Source: Solirubrobacteraceae bacterium
Lineage (GTDB): Bacteria; Actinomycetota; Thermoleophilia; Solirubrobacterales; Solirubrobacteraceae
DNA: 33,339 bases
Assembly: GCA_016462625.1 (NCBI GenBank)
Contig: JAEMSV010000037.1
Location: 3,952 to 37,290, forward strand
Direction of reading: 5' to 3'
In this document: piece by piece, positions 16,287 to 23,844 of the stretch
Numbering within the stretch: position 1 is the first letter of the stretch
Layout: every line of letters starts with the position of its first letter
Program-made: the position numbers and the translations under genes
The notes under the pieces: generated by a model
What the model was told of the DNA's origin: nothing
The model's database searches: none
The model's input: only the letters and a program-made list of their open reading frames with translations

Positions 16287-17681
16287 ATGGCCATCCGCAC
16301 CCACGACCTCGACCCCGCCGTCCTGCGTGAGCACATGACCGGCGAGGTCATCACGCCCGAGCACCCGGAGTACGAGGCCGCGCGCCGGGTCTGGAACGGG
16401 ATGATCGACCGCCATCCCGCGCTGATCGCCCGTTGCGCCGACGCGAGCGACGTCGGCGTCGCGGTCCGCTTCGCGTGTGACCGAAGCATTCCGCTCGCCG
16501 TGCGCGGCGGCGGCCACAACGTCGCCGGGACCGCGGTCTGCGACGGCGGTCTGGTCGTCGACCTCTCCGCGATGCGCTCCGTGCACATCGATCCCTCCGG
16601 CGAGACCGTCCACGTCCAAGGCGGCGCGACCTGGGCGGACGTCGACGCCGTGACCGCGCCGCTCGGCCGCGCGACGACCGGCGGAGTCGTCTCGGAGACG
16701 GGCGTCGCGGGCCTCGCCCTCAACGGCGGCGTCTCGCACCAGCGCCGGCGCGACGGCATGACGATCGACAACCTCGTCTCCGCCGAAGTCGTCCTCGCCG
16801 ACGGCCGCCGGGTCCGCGCGAGCGCCGACGATCATCCCGACCTCTTCTGGGCCCTGAGGGGCGGCGGCGGGAACTTCGGCGTGGTCGTCTGGTTCGAGCT
16901 GCGCCTGCACGACCTCGGCCCGGAGGTGTTCGGCATCAACGTCGCCTACCCCGTCGAGGAGGCCGCGCGCGTGCTCGCGGCCTGGCGGGACCTCGTGGCC
17001 GACGCGCCCGACGAGCTGTCGACGGCCGGGTTCATCTGGTCGCTGCCGGATGTCGAGGAGCTGCCCGCCGAGCTGCGCGGCCGCCCGTACGTCGGCATCG
17101 GCGGGATGTGGGCCGGCGATCCGGCCGAGGGCGAGCGCATCGCCGCGCCGCTGCGGGCGCTCGGCACGCCGCTGATCGACATGAGCGGCCCCGTCCCCTA
17201 CGCCGACCACCAGCGGTCGCTCGACGCGTACTTCCCGGCGGGCCTGCGGTACTACTGGAAGGCGCTGTACCTGTCCGAGCTCGACGACCAGGCGATCGCG
17301 CTGACTGCGGACTGGTCGGAGCGCCGCCCGTCGAACGACACGCTGGTGATCATCCGCCACTGCGGCGGCGCGATCTCCCGCGTGGACGCCGACGCGACCG
17401 CCTTCGGCGACCGCAGCGCGCAGTGGATGCTCAGCATCGACTCGACCTGGCGCGACGAGGCCGGCGACCGCACGAACGTCGCCTACACGCGGGCGTTCCA
17501 CGACGCCGCCGCGCCGCTGTCCACCGGGCAGACCTACTTCAACTTCCCGGGACTGCTCGAGGACAACGACGCGACCGTCCGCGCAACGTACGGGGAGAAC
17601 CACGCCCGGCTGGCGCGGATCAAGGCGGCCTACGACCCGGAGAACCGCTTCCGGCTGAACCAGAACATCAAGCCGGCGTAG
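16287..17681 (+). CDS. FAD-linked oxidoreductase, berberine-bridge-enzyme type
   Basis: A 464-residue protein. AAGGAG lies 8 nt upstream of the ATG at 16287. The PCMH-type FAD domain begins near residue 40, and VRGGGHNVAG includes His77, the residue that carries FAD through an 8-alpha-histidyl bond in this family. LRGGGGNFGVV and the C-terminal BBE motif NRFRLNQNIKP are also clear. Where most bacterial relatives have a GGGxGWLxRKxGLxxDNL segment, this protein reads LNGGVSHQRRRDGMTIDNL. The usual second-attachment and substrate-channel residues there are replaced. Family members oxidise alcohols, sugars or aromatic compounds with O2. No signal peptide is visible, so it should be cytosolic. It is divergent from the GlxA-type regulator and ends at palindrome copy 3. 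Confidence 0.88.
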   Translation: MAIRTHDLDPAVLREHMTGEVITPEHPEYEAARRVWNGMIDRHPALIARCADASDVGVAVRFACDRSIPLAVRGGGHNVAGTAVCDGGLVVDLSAMRSVHIDPSGETVHVQGGATWADVDAVTAPLGRATTGGVVSETGVAGLALNGGVSHQRRRDGMTIDNLVSAEVVLADGRRVRASADDHPDLFWALRGGGGNFGVVVWFELRLHDLGPEVFGINVAYPVEEAARVLAAWRDLVADAPDELSTAGFIWSLPDVEELPAELRGRPYVGIGGMWAGDPAEGERIAAPLRALGTPLIDMSGPVPYADHQRSLDAYFPAGLRYYWKALYLSELDDQAIALTADWSERRPSNDTLVIIRHCGGAISRVDADATAFGDRSAQWMLSIDSTWRDEAGDRTNVAYTRAFHDAAAPLSTGQTYFNFPGLLEDNDATVRATYGENHARLARIKAAYDPENRFRLNQNIKPA

Positions 17682-17693
17682 CGAGCCCAAACC

Positions 17694-17745
17694 GGCCGAA
17701 CGGCGGTTTGGTGTCGCTATAGCGACACAGGACCGCCGTTCGGCC
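17694..17745. terminator. Nested palindrome, copy 3 of 3: probable bidirectional terminator
   Basis: Outer arms GGCCGAACGGCGGT (17694-17707) and ACCGCCGTTCGGCC (17732-17745) are perfect 14-bp inverted repeats. They enclose TTG, the 18-bp palindrome GTGTCGCTATAGCGACAC (17711-17728), and AGG. The element fills the gap between the convergent stops at 17681 and 17755. Confidence 0.8.
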
Positions 17746-17754
17746 TGAGCGAGG

Positions 17755-18351
17755 TCAGTCGTTGGCGCCCAGCACCGACCAGACCCCCGCCGCCACGAAC
17801 GCGACCGTCGCATCGAGCGCGCGGGTCTGGTCGATCCCCCCGACCAGCGCCGCCTGGGTGCCCGCGATCGCCGCGGCGGCGGCCATTGGCAGCACGACCC
17901 GGACGGTGTCCGCCAGCGCGCGGTCGTCCGGGTCGACGCCGATCTCGGCGAGCCCGCGCGTCACGGCGTCGGCGACCAGCCTGTGGACGCGCATCCCGGC
18001 ATCGGGCGCGCGCGGGTCGAGGAGCAGCCGCGCGCCGTCGGGCCGCTCGAAGGCGTAGGCGTACGCCGGCTCGATCCGGCCGCGGATCACCCGGAGCGGG
18101 TCGGCGTCGTCGGCCGGGAACGTCGCCGCTGCGTCGTCGACCTTCGCGCGCAGGTGCTCGAACTCGCGGGACAGCAGGCGCTCCAGCAGCGCGTCCTTGC
18201 TGCCGAAGTGCGCGTACATCGTCTGCTTCGACACGCCCGCGGCCGCCGCCAGGCCGTCCATGGTCACGTCGCCGACACCGGACTGCGCAACGACCGGGAG
18301 CACCGCGTCCAGCAGCTTCTCGTCGGTCGGGTGCTTCCGGCGCGTGCGCAA
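17755..18351 (-). CDS. TetR-family transcriptional regulator
   Basis: A 198-residue protein from TTG 18351. I chose this start because GGAGAG lies 7 nt upstream and the alternative GTG at 18387 would leave only 3 bp to the divergent gene. The TetR helix-turn-helix is in residues ~10-58 (VTMDGLAAAAGVSKQTMYAHF). The rest is helical, with a typical C-terminal dimerisation region ending in FVAAGVWSVLG. It is divergent from the double-length DapB-like dehydrogenase with 39 bp between starts, so its operator almost certainly overlaps that gene's promoter and the dehydrogenase is the likely target. The ligand is unknown. It ends at nested palindrome copy 3. Confidence 0.87.
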   Translation of the reverse strand: MRTRRKHPTDEKLLDAVLPVVAQSGVGDVTMDGLAAAAGVSKQTMYAHFGSKDALLERLLSREFEHLRAKVDDAAATFPADDADPLRVIRGRIEPAYAYAFERPDGARLLLDPRAPDAGMRVHRLVADAVTRGLAEIGVDPDDRALADTVRVVLPMAAAAAIAGTQAALVGGIDQTRALDATVAFVAAGVWSVLGAND

Positions 18352-18354
18352 ATC

Positions 18355-18390
18355 TTGACTCTCCGGTCCAGTTTCGATGGAGTGCACGGC
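18355..18390 (+). promoter_or_regulatory. Promoter for the DapB-like gene, probably giving a leaderless mRNA
   Basis: TTGACT (18355-18360), a 17-nt spacer and TGGAGT (18378-18383) form a plausible -35/-10 pair. The ATG at 18391 is the eighth base after the -10 box, so transcription would start at or next to the start codon. No Shine-Dalgarno motif is present. The -35 box overlaps the ribosome-binding site of the divergent TetR gene. The -10 match is weak (no A at position 2). Confidence 0.4.
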
Positions 18391-20622
18391 ATGAGTATGA
18401 AGCTGATCGTGTGGGCCCCGGGCGAAATCGGCGCGGCTGCTCTGAAGCGCGCGCTGCTGGATCCGGGGATCGACGTCGTCGGCGTGAAGGTCTACAGCCC
18501 GTCGAAGCACGGGACCGACATCGGGACGCTCGTCGGGCTCAACCCGGTCGGCGTGCGCGCGACGACCGACGTCGACGAGATCTACGCGCTGGACGCCGAC
18601 GTCGTCGTGCACACCCCGAAGCCGTTCGCGGCGATGCAGGGCGGCGATTACCAGGTGCTCGCGCTTCTCGAGTCGGGCAAGAACGTCGTGTCGACCCTCT
18701 CCTACTTCTGCCCCGGCCTGGCCGGCTCGATGTCGGAGGAGCGCCCGCTCAGCGAGCAGCTCGCCACGGTCGCGACCGCGACCGGCCCGATGCCGCGCGC
18801 CGTCCGCGGCGGCCAGGCGGTCGCCCGGTTCGTGAACTCCGCGGCCCGCCTGCCGGGAGTCCGCTCGGCGGCGCTGCCGGCGATCGATCGCGGACTCGGC
18901 GCGATCGTGGACCGCTTCGAGCTGCGGCGCCCGGCGCCGCGTCGCTTCTCCGAAGCCCTCGCCGCGGGTGGGACCACCCTGCACGGCACCGGGCTGAACC
19001 CCGGCTACATGGCCGAGCAGGTGACCGTCGCCCTCGCCGGGCTGGTCGACGGCGTGCGGCACATCCACTTCGTCGAGTGCGGCGACCTATCCGAGGCGCC
19101 CGAGGGCATGTGGGTCGGCCTCGACGGGATCGGCTTCGGCTCCGAGCCGGAGAGCATCGGGCCCACGCACGCCTTCGCGCTCGGCAGCGAGATCTACCAG
19201 CCGGAGGTGGTCGCGAACGTCGGGCACTCCGTCTTCGGCCTGCACCCCGACGCCATCGACCAGGACGTCGACCTGCGCGCCCTGCCCGCCAAGGAGCGGA
19301 TCACCGCGGGCGGCATCACGATCGAGCCCGGCCAGACCGCCGTCCTGAACCAGACCCATCACGGGCGCGACGAGCGCACCGGCGAGCTCTTCTACACGAA
19401 CGAGATGTGCTGGTTCGTCGGGGTCCCCAACGGCTACTACTCCGAGACGGTCCCCTTCGGGCCGATGGGCCAGGGCGGCTACACGATGGTGATCGACGCC
19501 GACCCGCTCACGGTCCGCTCGCAGATGACCGTGACCTCGACCGAGCCCGGGTTCGGCGGCGTCACCGACGTCTCGGTGAACATGGTCTTCGACGCCCTCG
19601 TCCCCGCGATCGAGAACGAGTCGGGCGTGCTCATCAACGACATGCGCCCCGCCTACGACGCGGCCGACGGCACGACGCTGACGGCGCCCGATCGCTGGGC
19701 GGCCAGCCAGGCCGAGCGGCGCCGGATCGCGATCCTCGGCCGCAGCCGCGTCGCCGACGCGGTCGCGCGACTCGCCGAGCAGCGCCCCGAGATCGAGCAC
19801 GTCGGGCAGTTCGACCGGGCCGCCGACGTGGTCGCCATCGGCGTGGACTGCGCGGTCGTGACCGGCGCGGCCGATGTCGCCGAGCTGCTCGCCGCGGGAA
19901 TCGACGTCGTCACGGACGGGCCCGCACCCGAAGCCGTCGCCGGCGCCACGCTGCACAGCACCGGCAACCACGCCTCGGTCGTCGCCGGCCGCATGGTCAA
20001 CCTGCTGTCCCGCGGGACGAGCGGCGTCAAGCACGTCCGGTACGTGGACGCGCTCGACCTCGCCGGCGCGGACGAGGCCCGCCGCGAGGCGCTCGGCCTC
20101 GGCAGCGACGTCCGCGTCGATGCCGACACCGCACTCGCCTCGATCGAGGGTCGCTCGACGATGACGGTGGATGCCGCCGCCGCGGCCGCGCTCGGCGTCG
20201 CGACGGACAGGCTGACGTTCACGACGAAGATCAAGCACCGCGTGGCCGGCAAGCAGGTCGTCGCCGTGCACGTCACGCGGACCGCCAAGCTCGGCCGGAG
20301 CACCGCGGTGACGCACGAGATCATCCGCTACCTGGGCGCCGAGCACGCCGACCGCGGCGCCGACCTGCCACTCGGCGGCTTCACCGAGGAGACCTGCATC
20401 ACGGTGGGCGTCACCGGCGTGCGCGGAGCCGGCGGAACCCAGATCGAGTTCGCCAGCTCCACCGCCGACCGGCCCGAGGACCTGCTGGTCGCCAGCGCCC
20501 TGCTCGATGCCGTCGGGCCGGTGTGCGCCGCTGCGCCGGGGCTCCTGACCGTGCGCCATGAGCCCCGGTACCGCACCGACGACCGGATGCCGTCGGTGAC
20601 GCGGCAGCCCGCCCTGGCCTGA
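18391..20622 (+). CDS. Double-length DapB-like NAD(P)H-dependent dehydrogenase with degenerate second copy
   Basis: A 743-residue protein. The first ~440 residues match the dihydrodipicolinate-reductase-N/amine-dehydrogenase-like family, which includes 2,4-diaminopentanoate dehydrogenase. It opens with a Rossmann start LIVWAPGEIGAAALKRALLD, then VVGVKVYSPSKHGTDIG, and has the signature HGTGLNPGY at 198-206. Members are usually ~350 residues. From residue 443 the pattern restarts: RRRIAILGRSRVADAV, HSTGNHASV at 522-530, then VKHVRYVDALDLAGA matching VRHIHFVECGDLSEA, and a C-terminal strand-helix block matching the end of the first half. In the second copy the Rossmann-to-signature distance is ~79 residues instead of ~194, and LNPGY is lost, so it is probably not catalytic. 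ATG 18397 is an alternative start. The gene is divergent from TetR. The substrate is unknown. Confidence 0.82.
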   Translation: MSMKLIVWAPGEIGAAALKRALLDPGIDVVGVKVYSPSKHGTDIGTLVGLNPVGVRATTDVDEIYALDADVVVHTPKPFAAMQGGDYQVLALLESGKNVVSTLSYFCPGLAGSMSEERPLSEQLATVATATGPMPRAVRGGQAVARFVNSAARLPGVRSAALPAIDRGLGAIVDRFELRRPAPRRFSEALAAGGTTLHGTGLNPGYMAEQVTVALAGLVDGVRHIHFVECGDLSEAPEGMWVGLDGIGFGSEPESIGPTHAFALGSEIYQPEVVANVGHSVFGLHPDAIDQDVDLRALPAKERITAGGITIEPGQTAVLNQTHHGRDERTGELFYTNEMCWFVGVPNGYYSETVPFGPMGQGGYTMVIDADPLTVRSQMTVTSTEPGFGGVTDVSVNMVFDALVPAIENESGVLINDMRPAYDAADGTTLTAPDRWAASQAERRRIAILGRSRVADAVARLAEQRPEIEHVGQFDRAADVVAIGVDCAVVTGAADVAELLAAGIDVVTDGPAPEAVAGATLHSTGNHASVVAGRMVNLLSRGTSGVKHVRYVDALDLAGADEARREALGLGSDVRVDADTALASIEGRSTMTVDAAAAAALGVATDRLTFTTKIKHRVAGKQVVAVHVTRTAKLGRSTAVTHEIIRYLGAEHADRGADLPLGGFTEETCITVGVTGVRGAGGTQIEFASSTADRPEDLLVASALLDAVGPVCAAAPGLLTVRHEPRYRTDDRMPSVTRQPALA

Positions 20623-20628
20623 CCTCGC

Positions 20629-22248
20629 TCAGCGCGCCTGGTACCACGGCACCGCGGGGCTGGTGTCCACCCACCCCGCGAGGTCGGTCGCGCGCACGCT
20701 GATCGTGTGCGAGCCCGCCGGCATGGTGGTCGTAAACGGGCTCGTGCACGTCGCCCAGGCCCCACTGTCGACGCGGCACTCGTACCGGAGCACCGGCTCG
20801 CTGGCGCTCAGCGTCAGCGAGACCGGGCCGATGGCCACGTTGCCCCACGTCCCGCTGACGTAGGTGTCGGGCATCTGGCGGTCGACGATGAACGAGGTGT
20901 GCGCTGGTGTCGGATCCGCGTTGCCGCTCGGATCGAGCGCGCGCACGTCGAACGTGAAGGCGCCCTGCCACAGCGTCGACGCGGTCCACGTCCCGTTGGC
21001 ATCGACCGGGCACGGACGGAACCCGTTGGCGTTGTAGCGGCACTCGTAGGTCACGCCGGCCTCGTTCGACGCGAACTGGAACGCCGGCGTGAAGCTCTGC
21101 GTCCGGGCGCCCGGCGTGCTCGCCAGCGTCGTCTCGGGCGGCGTCGTGTCGATCGTGGTCCCGCCCGGGAGCGAGCACGTCGACCCGGCCGCGCCGAGAT
21201 CCGCGCCGCTGGTGAGGCGGTCGGCCTCGGCGAGCGACGGCTTGGCGGTCCCGTCGAGGCGGAACATGCCCTTGTGGTAGCCCCAGTAGTCCGTCATGCC
21301 GGTGGTGATGGTGATGTCCCGGACGCCGAACCACATGACGCGCTCGAGGTTCCAGCGCGCGCGGCAGCCGACCATCGTCGTCCAGCTGGAGCGCAGGTTC
21401 GCCGCCTGCGTCGCCTCGGTGACCGTGAACGGGTGCACCGGACCGCCCGTCGACCAGCCCATCTCGGTGATCCACAGCGGCGTCGCGCTGTCGCCGTTGG
21501 CAACCATGATCTTCCGCGCCGTGTCGAGCGTGGTCAGCGTCTCGCCGGGCGTCGGCGCGTATCCGTGGATCGCGATGACGTCGACGGCGTCCTTGAACCC
21601 GGGCTGGGCGTACAGCGCGGGGAGGTAGTCCTGCATCCAGATCGTCATCTTCTGCGGCAGGCCCGCGAGGACGACCTTCGCCTGCGGATCCGCCGCGCGG
21701 ATGGCGGGCGCGGTGGCGACGAGGAACTGCGCGTACGCCGCGGCGCTCGGGTTGGGCCAGGCGTCGGACCCGTTGACCTCGTTGAGGACCTGCCACTCGA
21801 GCACCGGCCGCGCCGAGACCGTGGGGTTCGCCGCCCACAGCGAGCCGCCCGTGCCGTAGCGCTTGACCGCTGCCGTGACGAAGGCCTTCCACTCCGGCAG
21901 CGCGGTCGCCGAGTTCGCGGGCCCGCCGCTCGGGCATGCCCACGCGGGGCAGCCGGTCAGCACGGGGAGGATCCGGACGTTGCGCCGGGCCGCGTTGAGC
22001 ACGAGCCCGTCGAAGCCCGTGAAGTTGTAGCTGCCCTTGGTCGCCCCGATCGCGCGGAAGTCGAGCGGGACCCGCCACGTCCGCACGCCCTGCGCGGACT
22101 CGCGGTCGAGCGTCGTCGTCGACGGCCACCCCCAGTCGCCGAAGCCGAACATGCCGGCGGGCGCGCCGGCGGCTTGGGCGCCAGCGGGCAGGATGAGCAG
22201 GGCAGTGCAGGCGAGCATCATGCTCGCCGCGCGGCGGAGATACGGCAC
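20629..22248 (-). CDS. Secreted clan-A glycoside hydrolase with two C-terminal Ig-like domains
   Basis: A 539-residue protein from GTG 22248, with AAGGA about 8 nt upstream. Residues 1-26 form a signal peptide ending AQA-A. Residues ~30-365 form a TIM-barrel glycosidase of clan GH-A (GH39/GH5/GH10-like). WQVLNEVNG carries the acid/base E157 after N156, and LWITEMGWST carries the nucleophile E262. The two lie ~105 residues apart, on strands 4 and 7. IHGYAPTP at ~228 is another strand-end motif. From ~383 come two repeats beginning TPPETTLASTP and DRQMPDTYVSGTW, each with YECR, a paired Cys and a VRA(L/T)D ending; these are Ig-like Big/FN3-type sandwiches. Substrate cannot be read from sequence. 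Its stop is only 6 bp from the convergent dehydrogenase stop, with no separate terminator between. Confidence 0.85.
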   Translation of the reverse strand: MPYLRRAASMMLACTALLILPAGAQAAGAPAGMFGFGDWGWPSTTTLDRESAQGVRTWRVPLDFRAIGATKGSYNFTGFDGLVLNAARRNVRILPVLTGCPAWACPSGGPANSATALPEWKAFVTAAVKRYGTGGSLWAANPTVSARPVLEWQVLNEVNGSDAWPNPSAAAYAQFLVATAPAIRAADPQAKVVLAGLPQKMTIWMQDYLPALYAQPGFKDAVDVIAIHGYAPTPGETLTTLDTARKIMVANGDSATPLWITEMGWSTGGPVHPFTVTEATQAANLRSSWTTMVGCRARWNLERVMWFGVRDITITTGMTDYWGYHKGMFRLDGTAKPSLAEADRLTSGADLGAAGSTCSLPGGTTIDTTPPETTLASTPGARTQSFTPAFQFASNEAGVTYECRYNANGFRPCPVDANGTWTASTLWQGAFTFDVRALDPSGNADPTPAHTSFIVDRQMPDTYVSGTWGNVAIGPVSLTLSASEPVLRYECRVDSGAWATCTSPFTTTMPAGSHTISVRATDLAGWVDTSPAVPWYQAR

Positions 22249-22411
22249 GGGGACGTCCTTGTCCGAGGGGGATGAGAGCGCGCGGCAGAGCGCGCCCGAT
22301 CAGGTCATCGGCGTGAGATACCCCGGCCGTCGACATCCGAGCGCACTCTGGACCGACTGCGGCTGGACGCATCCCCAGTTCGCCCGAGCGTGGCCAGAAG
22401 TGGGGGTACGG

Positions 22412-23299
22412 CTATCGCGGCGCGGGCTCCGGCGGCTCCCCAGCGAACGCGGATCCCTCGACCGCCGCGACGGCGGGCGACGACGCGAGGACCGCGGTGG
22501 CGACGACCGTGAACGCCACGGCCACGAGGATCCCCGCCGCGCCCAGGGGCGCCGCCGACCAGTCCTCGCCGGTCACGAGCGGCGCCGCCACGACCGGGAC
22601 GACGAGCTGCATGGTGAAGACGACCGGCACCACCCGCGTGACCGGCCGCAGCTGCAACGCGGTCGTCTGGGTGAGCATCGCCACGCCGAACGCCACGCCG
22701 GTCGCCACGGTCCACGCGAGCAGGGCAACGACGTCGCCCTGATCGAGCGCGTCGGCGACGAGGTTCGACGAGATGCCGATCCAGCCGAACGCCACGCCGG
22801 CGGCGAGCGCGAGGCCTTGTCCGTGCAGGCGCGAGCGAGCCGCAAACGGGAGCACCGCGACGATGCCGATGACGGTTAGCGTCACCGCGAGGGCGACCGG
22901 GTCGGCGACCTCGTCGGACTGTGGCGGCCCGATCGCGGCGAGCATCCCGACCCCGCCGATCAGCGCGCCGACCGCAACCCAGTCACGCCGCGTGACGGGC
23001 TCGCCGAGCTGGCGCGCCCCAATGGCGAGCAGGATCACCAGGCCGAACGCGAGCGCCGGCTGGACGACCGTCAGCGGCGCCAGCAGCAGCGCGAGGACCT
23101 GCACGGGCCAGCAGACGATGCCCAGCACGAGCCCGCCGACCCAGCGGGGCCGACGCATCAGGCGGATCAGCAGCGAAGCGCGAAGGGCGTGATCGAGCGG
23201 GACGTGGCGTGCCTCCGCGGCCTGGAGCGCCACCGCGATGCTCGACATCGAGGAGGAGACGCATCCGGCGGCCGCGCCGAGAACGGTCGAGGGGTCCAC
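22412..23299 (-). CDS. DMT-superfamily transporter (EamA/NIPA-like)
   Basis: A 295-residue integral membrane protein from GTG 23299; the in-frame upstream ATG at 23413 would overlap the preceding gene. About nine hydrophobic segments can be read, beginning VLGAAAGCVSSSMSSIAVAL. They include the pair RPRWVGGLVLGIVCWPVQVLALLLAPLTVVQPALA, quoted here only by its landmark APLTVVQPALAFGLVI, and end with IVAVAFTVVATAVLAS. The W-x-G-G ... G ... ALxxAPLTVVQP pattern is shared by NIPA magnesium transporters and some EamA drug/metabolite exporters. It follows the SnoaL-like gene on the same strand with a 40-bp gap and may be co-transcribed. The gap on its other side (22249-22411) holds only a short GCGCGC hairpin. 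The substrate is undetermined. Confidence 0.8.
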   Translation of the reverse strand: MDPSTVLGAAAGCVSSSMSSIAVALQAAEARHVPLDHALRASLLIRLMRRPRWVGGLVLGIVCWPVQVLALLLAPLTVVQPALAFGLVILLAIGARQLGEPVTRRDWVAVGALIGGVGMLAAIGPPQSDEVADPVALAVTLTVIGIVAVLPFAARSRLHGQGLALAAGVAFGWIGISSNLVADALDQGDVVALLAWTVATGVAFGVAMLTQTTALQLRPVTRVVPVVFTMQLVVPVVAAPLVTGEDWSAAPLGAAGILVAVAFTVVATAVLASSPAVAAVEGSAFAGEPPEPAPR

Positions 23300-23339
23300 G
23301 CCCGAGGCACGGTATCGCGGGGTGCGAGGAGACGGGACG

Positions 23340-23825
23340 TCAGGCGCGCCGCAGGCGGGAGACTGTGCCGCGCGTCCCCAGCACGAGCCCGGCGCGCAGA
23401 AGCCCGACCGCACCGAACTGGCGGATGAGGTCGAGCGTGTTCAGCTCGTCCCAGTGCTCGGCGAACATCCCGTCCTCGACCCGCCAGATGTCGATCGAGC
23501 GCATCTCGATCGACCGGCCGGTCGCGGGGATCCCGAAGAACTCGCCGCGATGGGTTCCGCGATAGGTAAACCGCCCGGCCACGCGGTCCCCGGAGACGAC
23601 GAGGTCGTCCATGGTCGCGCGCAGGTCCGGCAACGCGGCGAAGAAGTCCGTCCAGAACGCCCGGTTGGCCTCGCGGCCGTCATCGACGAACGCGTTGTGA
23701 TTGACGTAGTCGACGGCGACGAAGCGATCGACGAGGTCGGGGTCGTGCGTGTTGAGCATCTGCACGAAGGTGGCGGCGAGTTCTCGGTGCTCGACGATGC
23801 TCGGACGGTATCGAGGTCGCCCCAT
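23340..23825 (-). CDS. SnoaL-like (NTF2-fold) ester cyclase family protein
   Basis: A 161-residue protein from ATG 23825; the in-frame ATG at 23858 lies inside the divergent gene. The NTF2/SnoaL layout is clear. It has an N-terminal helix EHRELAATFVQMLNTHDPDLVDRFVAVDYVNHN (landmark DLVDRFVAVDYVNHN), a helix FWTDFFAALPDL, then the beta-sheet VVSGDRVAGRFTYRGTH, GEFFGIPATGRSIEMRSIDIWR, and DGMFAEHWDELNTL. The 'G.P.TGr....r.idiwR..dGki.ehWde.d' pattern is the family signature. Such proteins are cyclases, isomerases or binding proteins, and many are uncharacterised stand-alone members like this one. It is divergent from the unnamed conserved gene with only 19 bp between the start codons. Confidence 0.85.
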   Translation of the reverse strand: MGRPRYRPSIVEHRELAATFVQMLNTHDPDLVDRFVAVDYVNHNAFVDDGREANRAFWTDFFAALPDLRATMDDLVVSGDRVAGRFTYRGTHRGEFFGIPATGRSIEMRSIDIWRVEDGMFAEHWDELNTLDLIRQFGAVGLLRAGLVLGTRGTVSRLRRA

Positions 23826-23831
23826 GCGCGA

Positions 23832-23837
23832 TAGGTT
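23832..23837 (+). promoter_or_regulatory. -10 box TAGGTT giving a leaderless start for the gene at 23845
   Basis: TAGGTT fits TAnnnT and ends 7 nt before the ATG at 23845, the spacing expected when transcription begins at the start codon. There is no Shine-Dalgarno motif and no convincing -35 box, which would lie inside the SnoaL-like coding region. Confidence 0.35.
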
Positions 23838-23844
23838 CGGCGCC

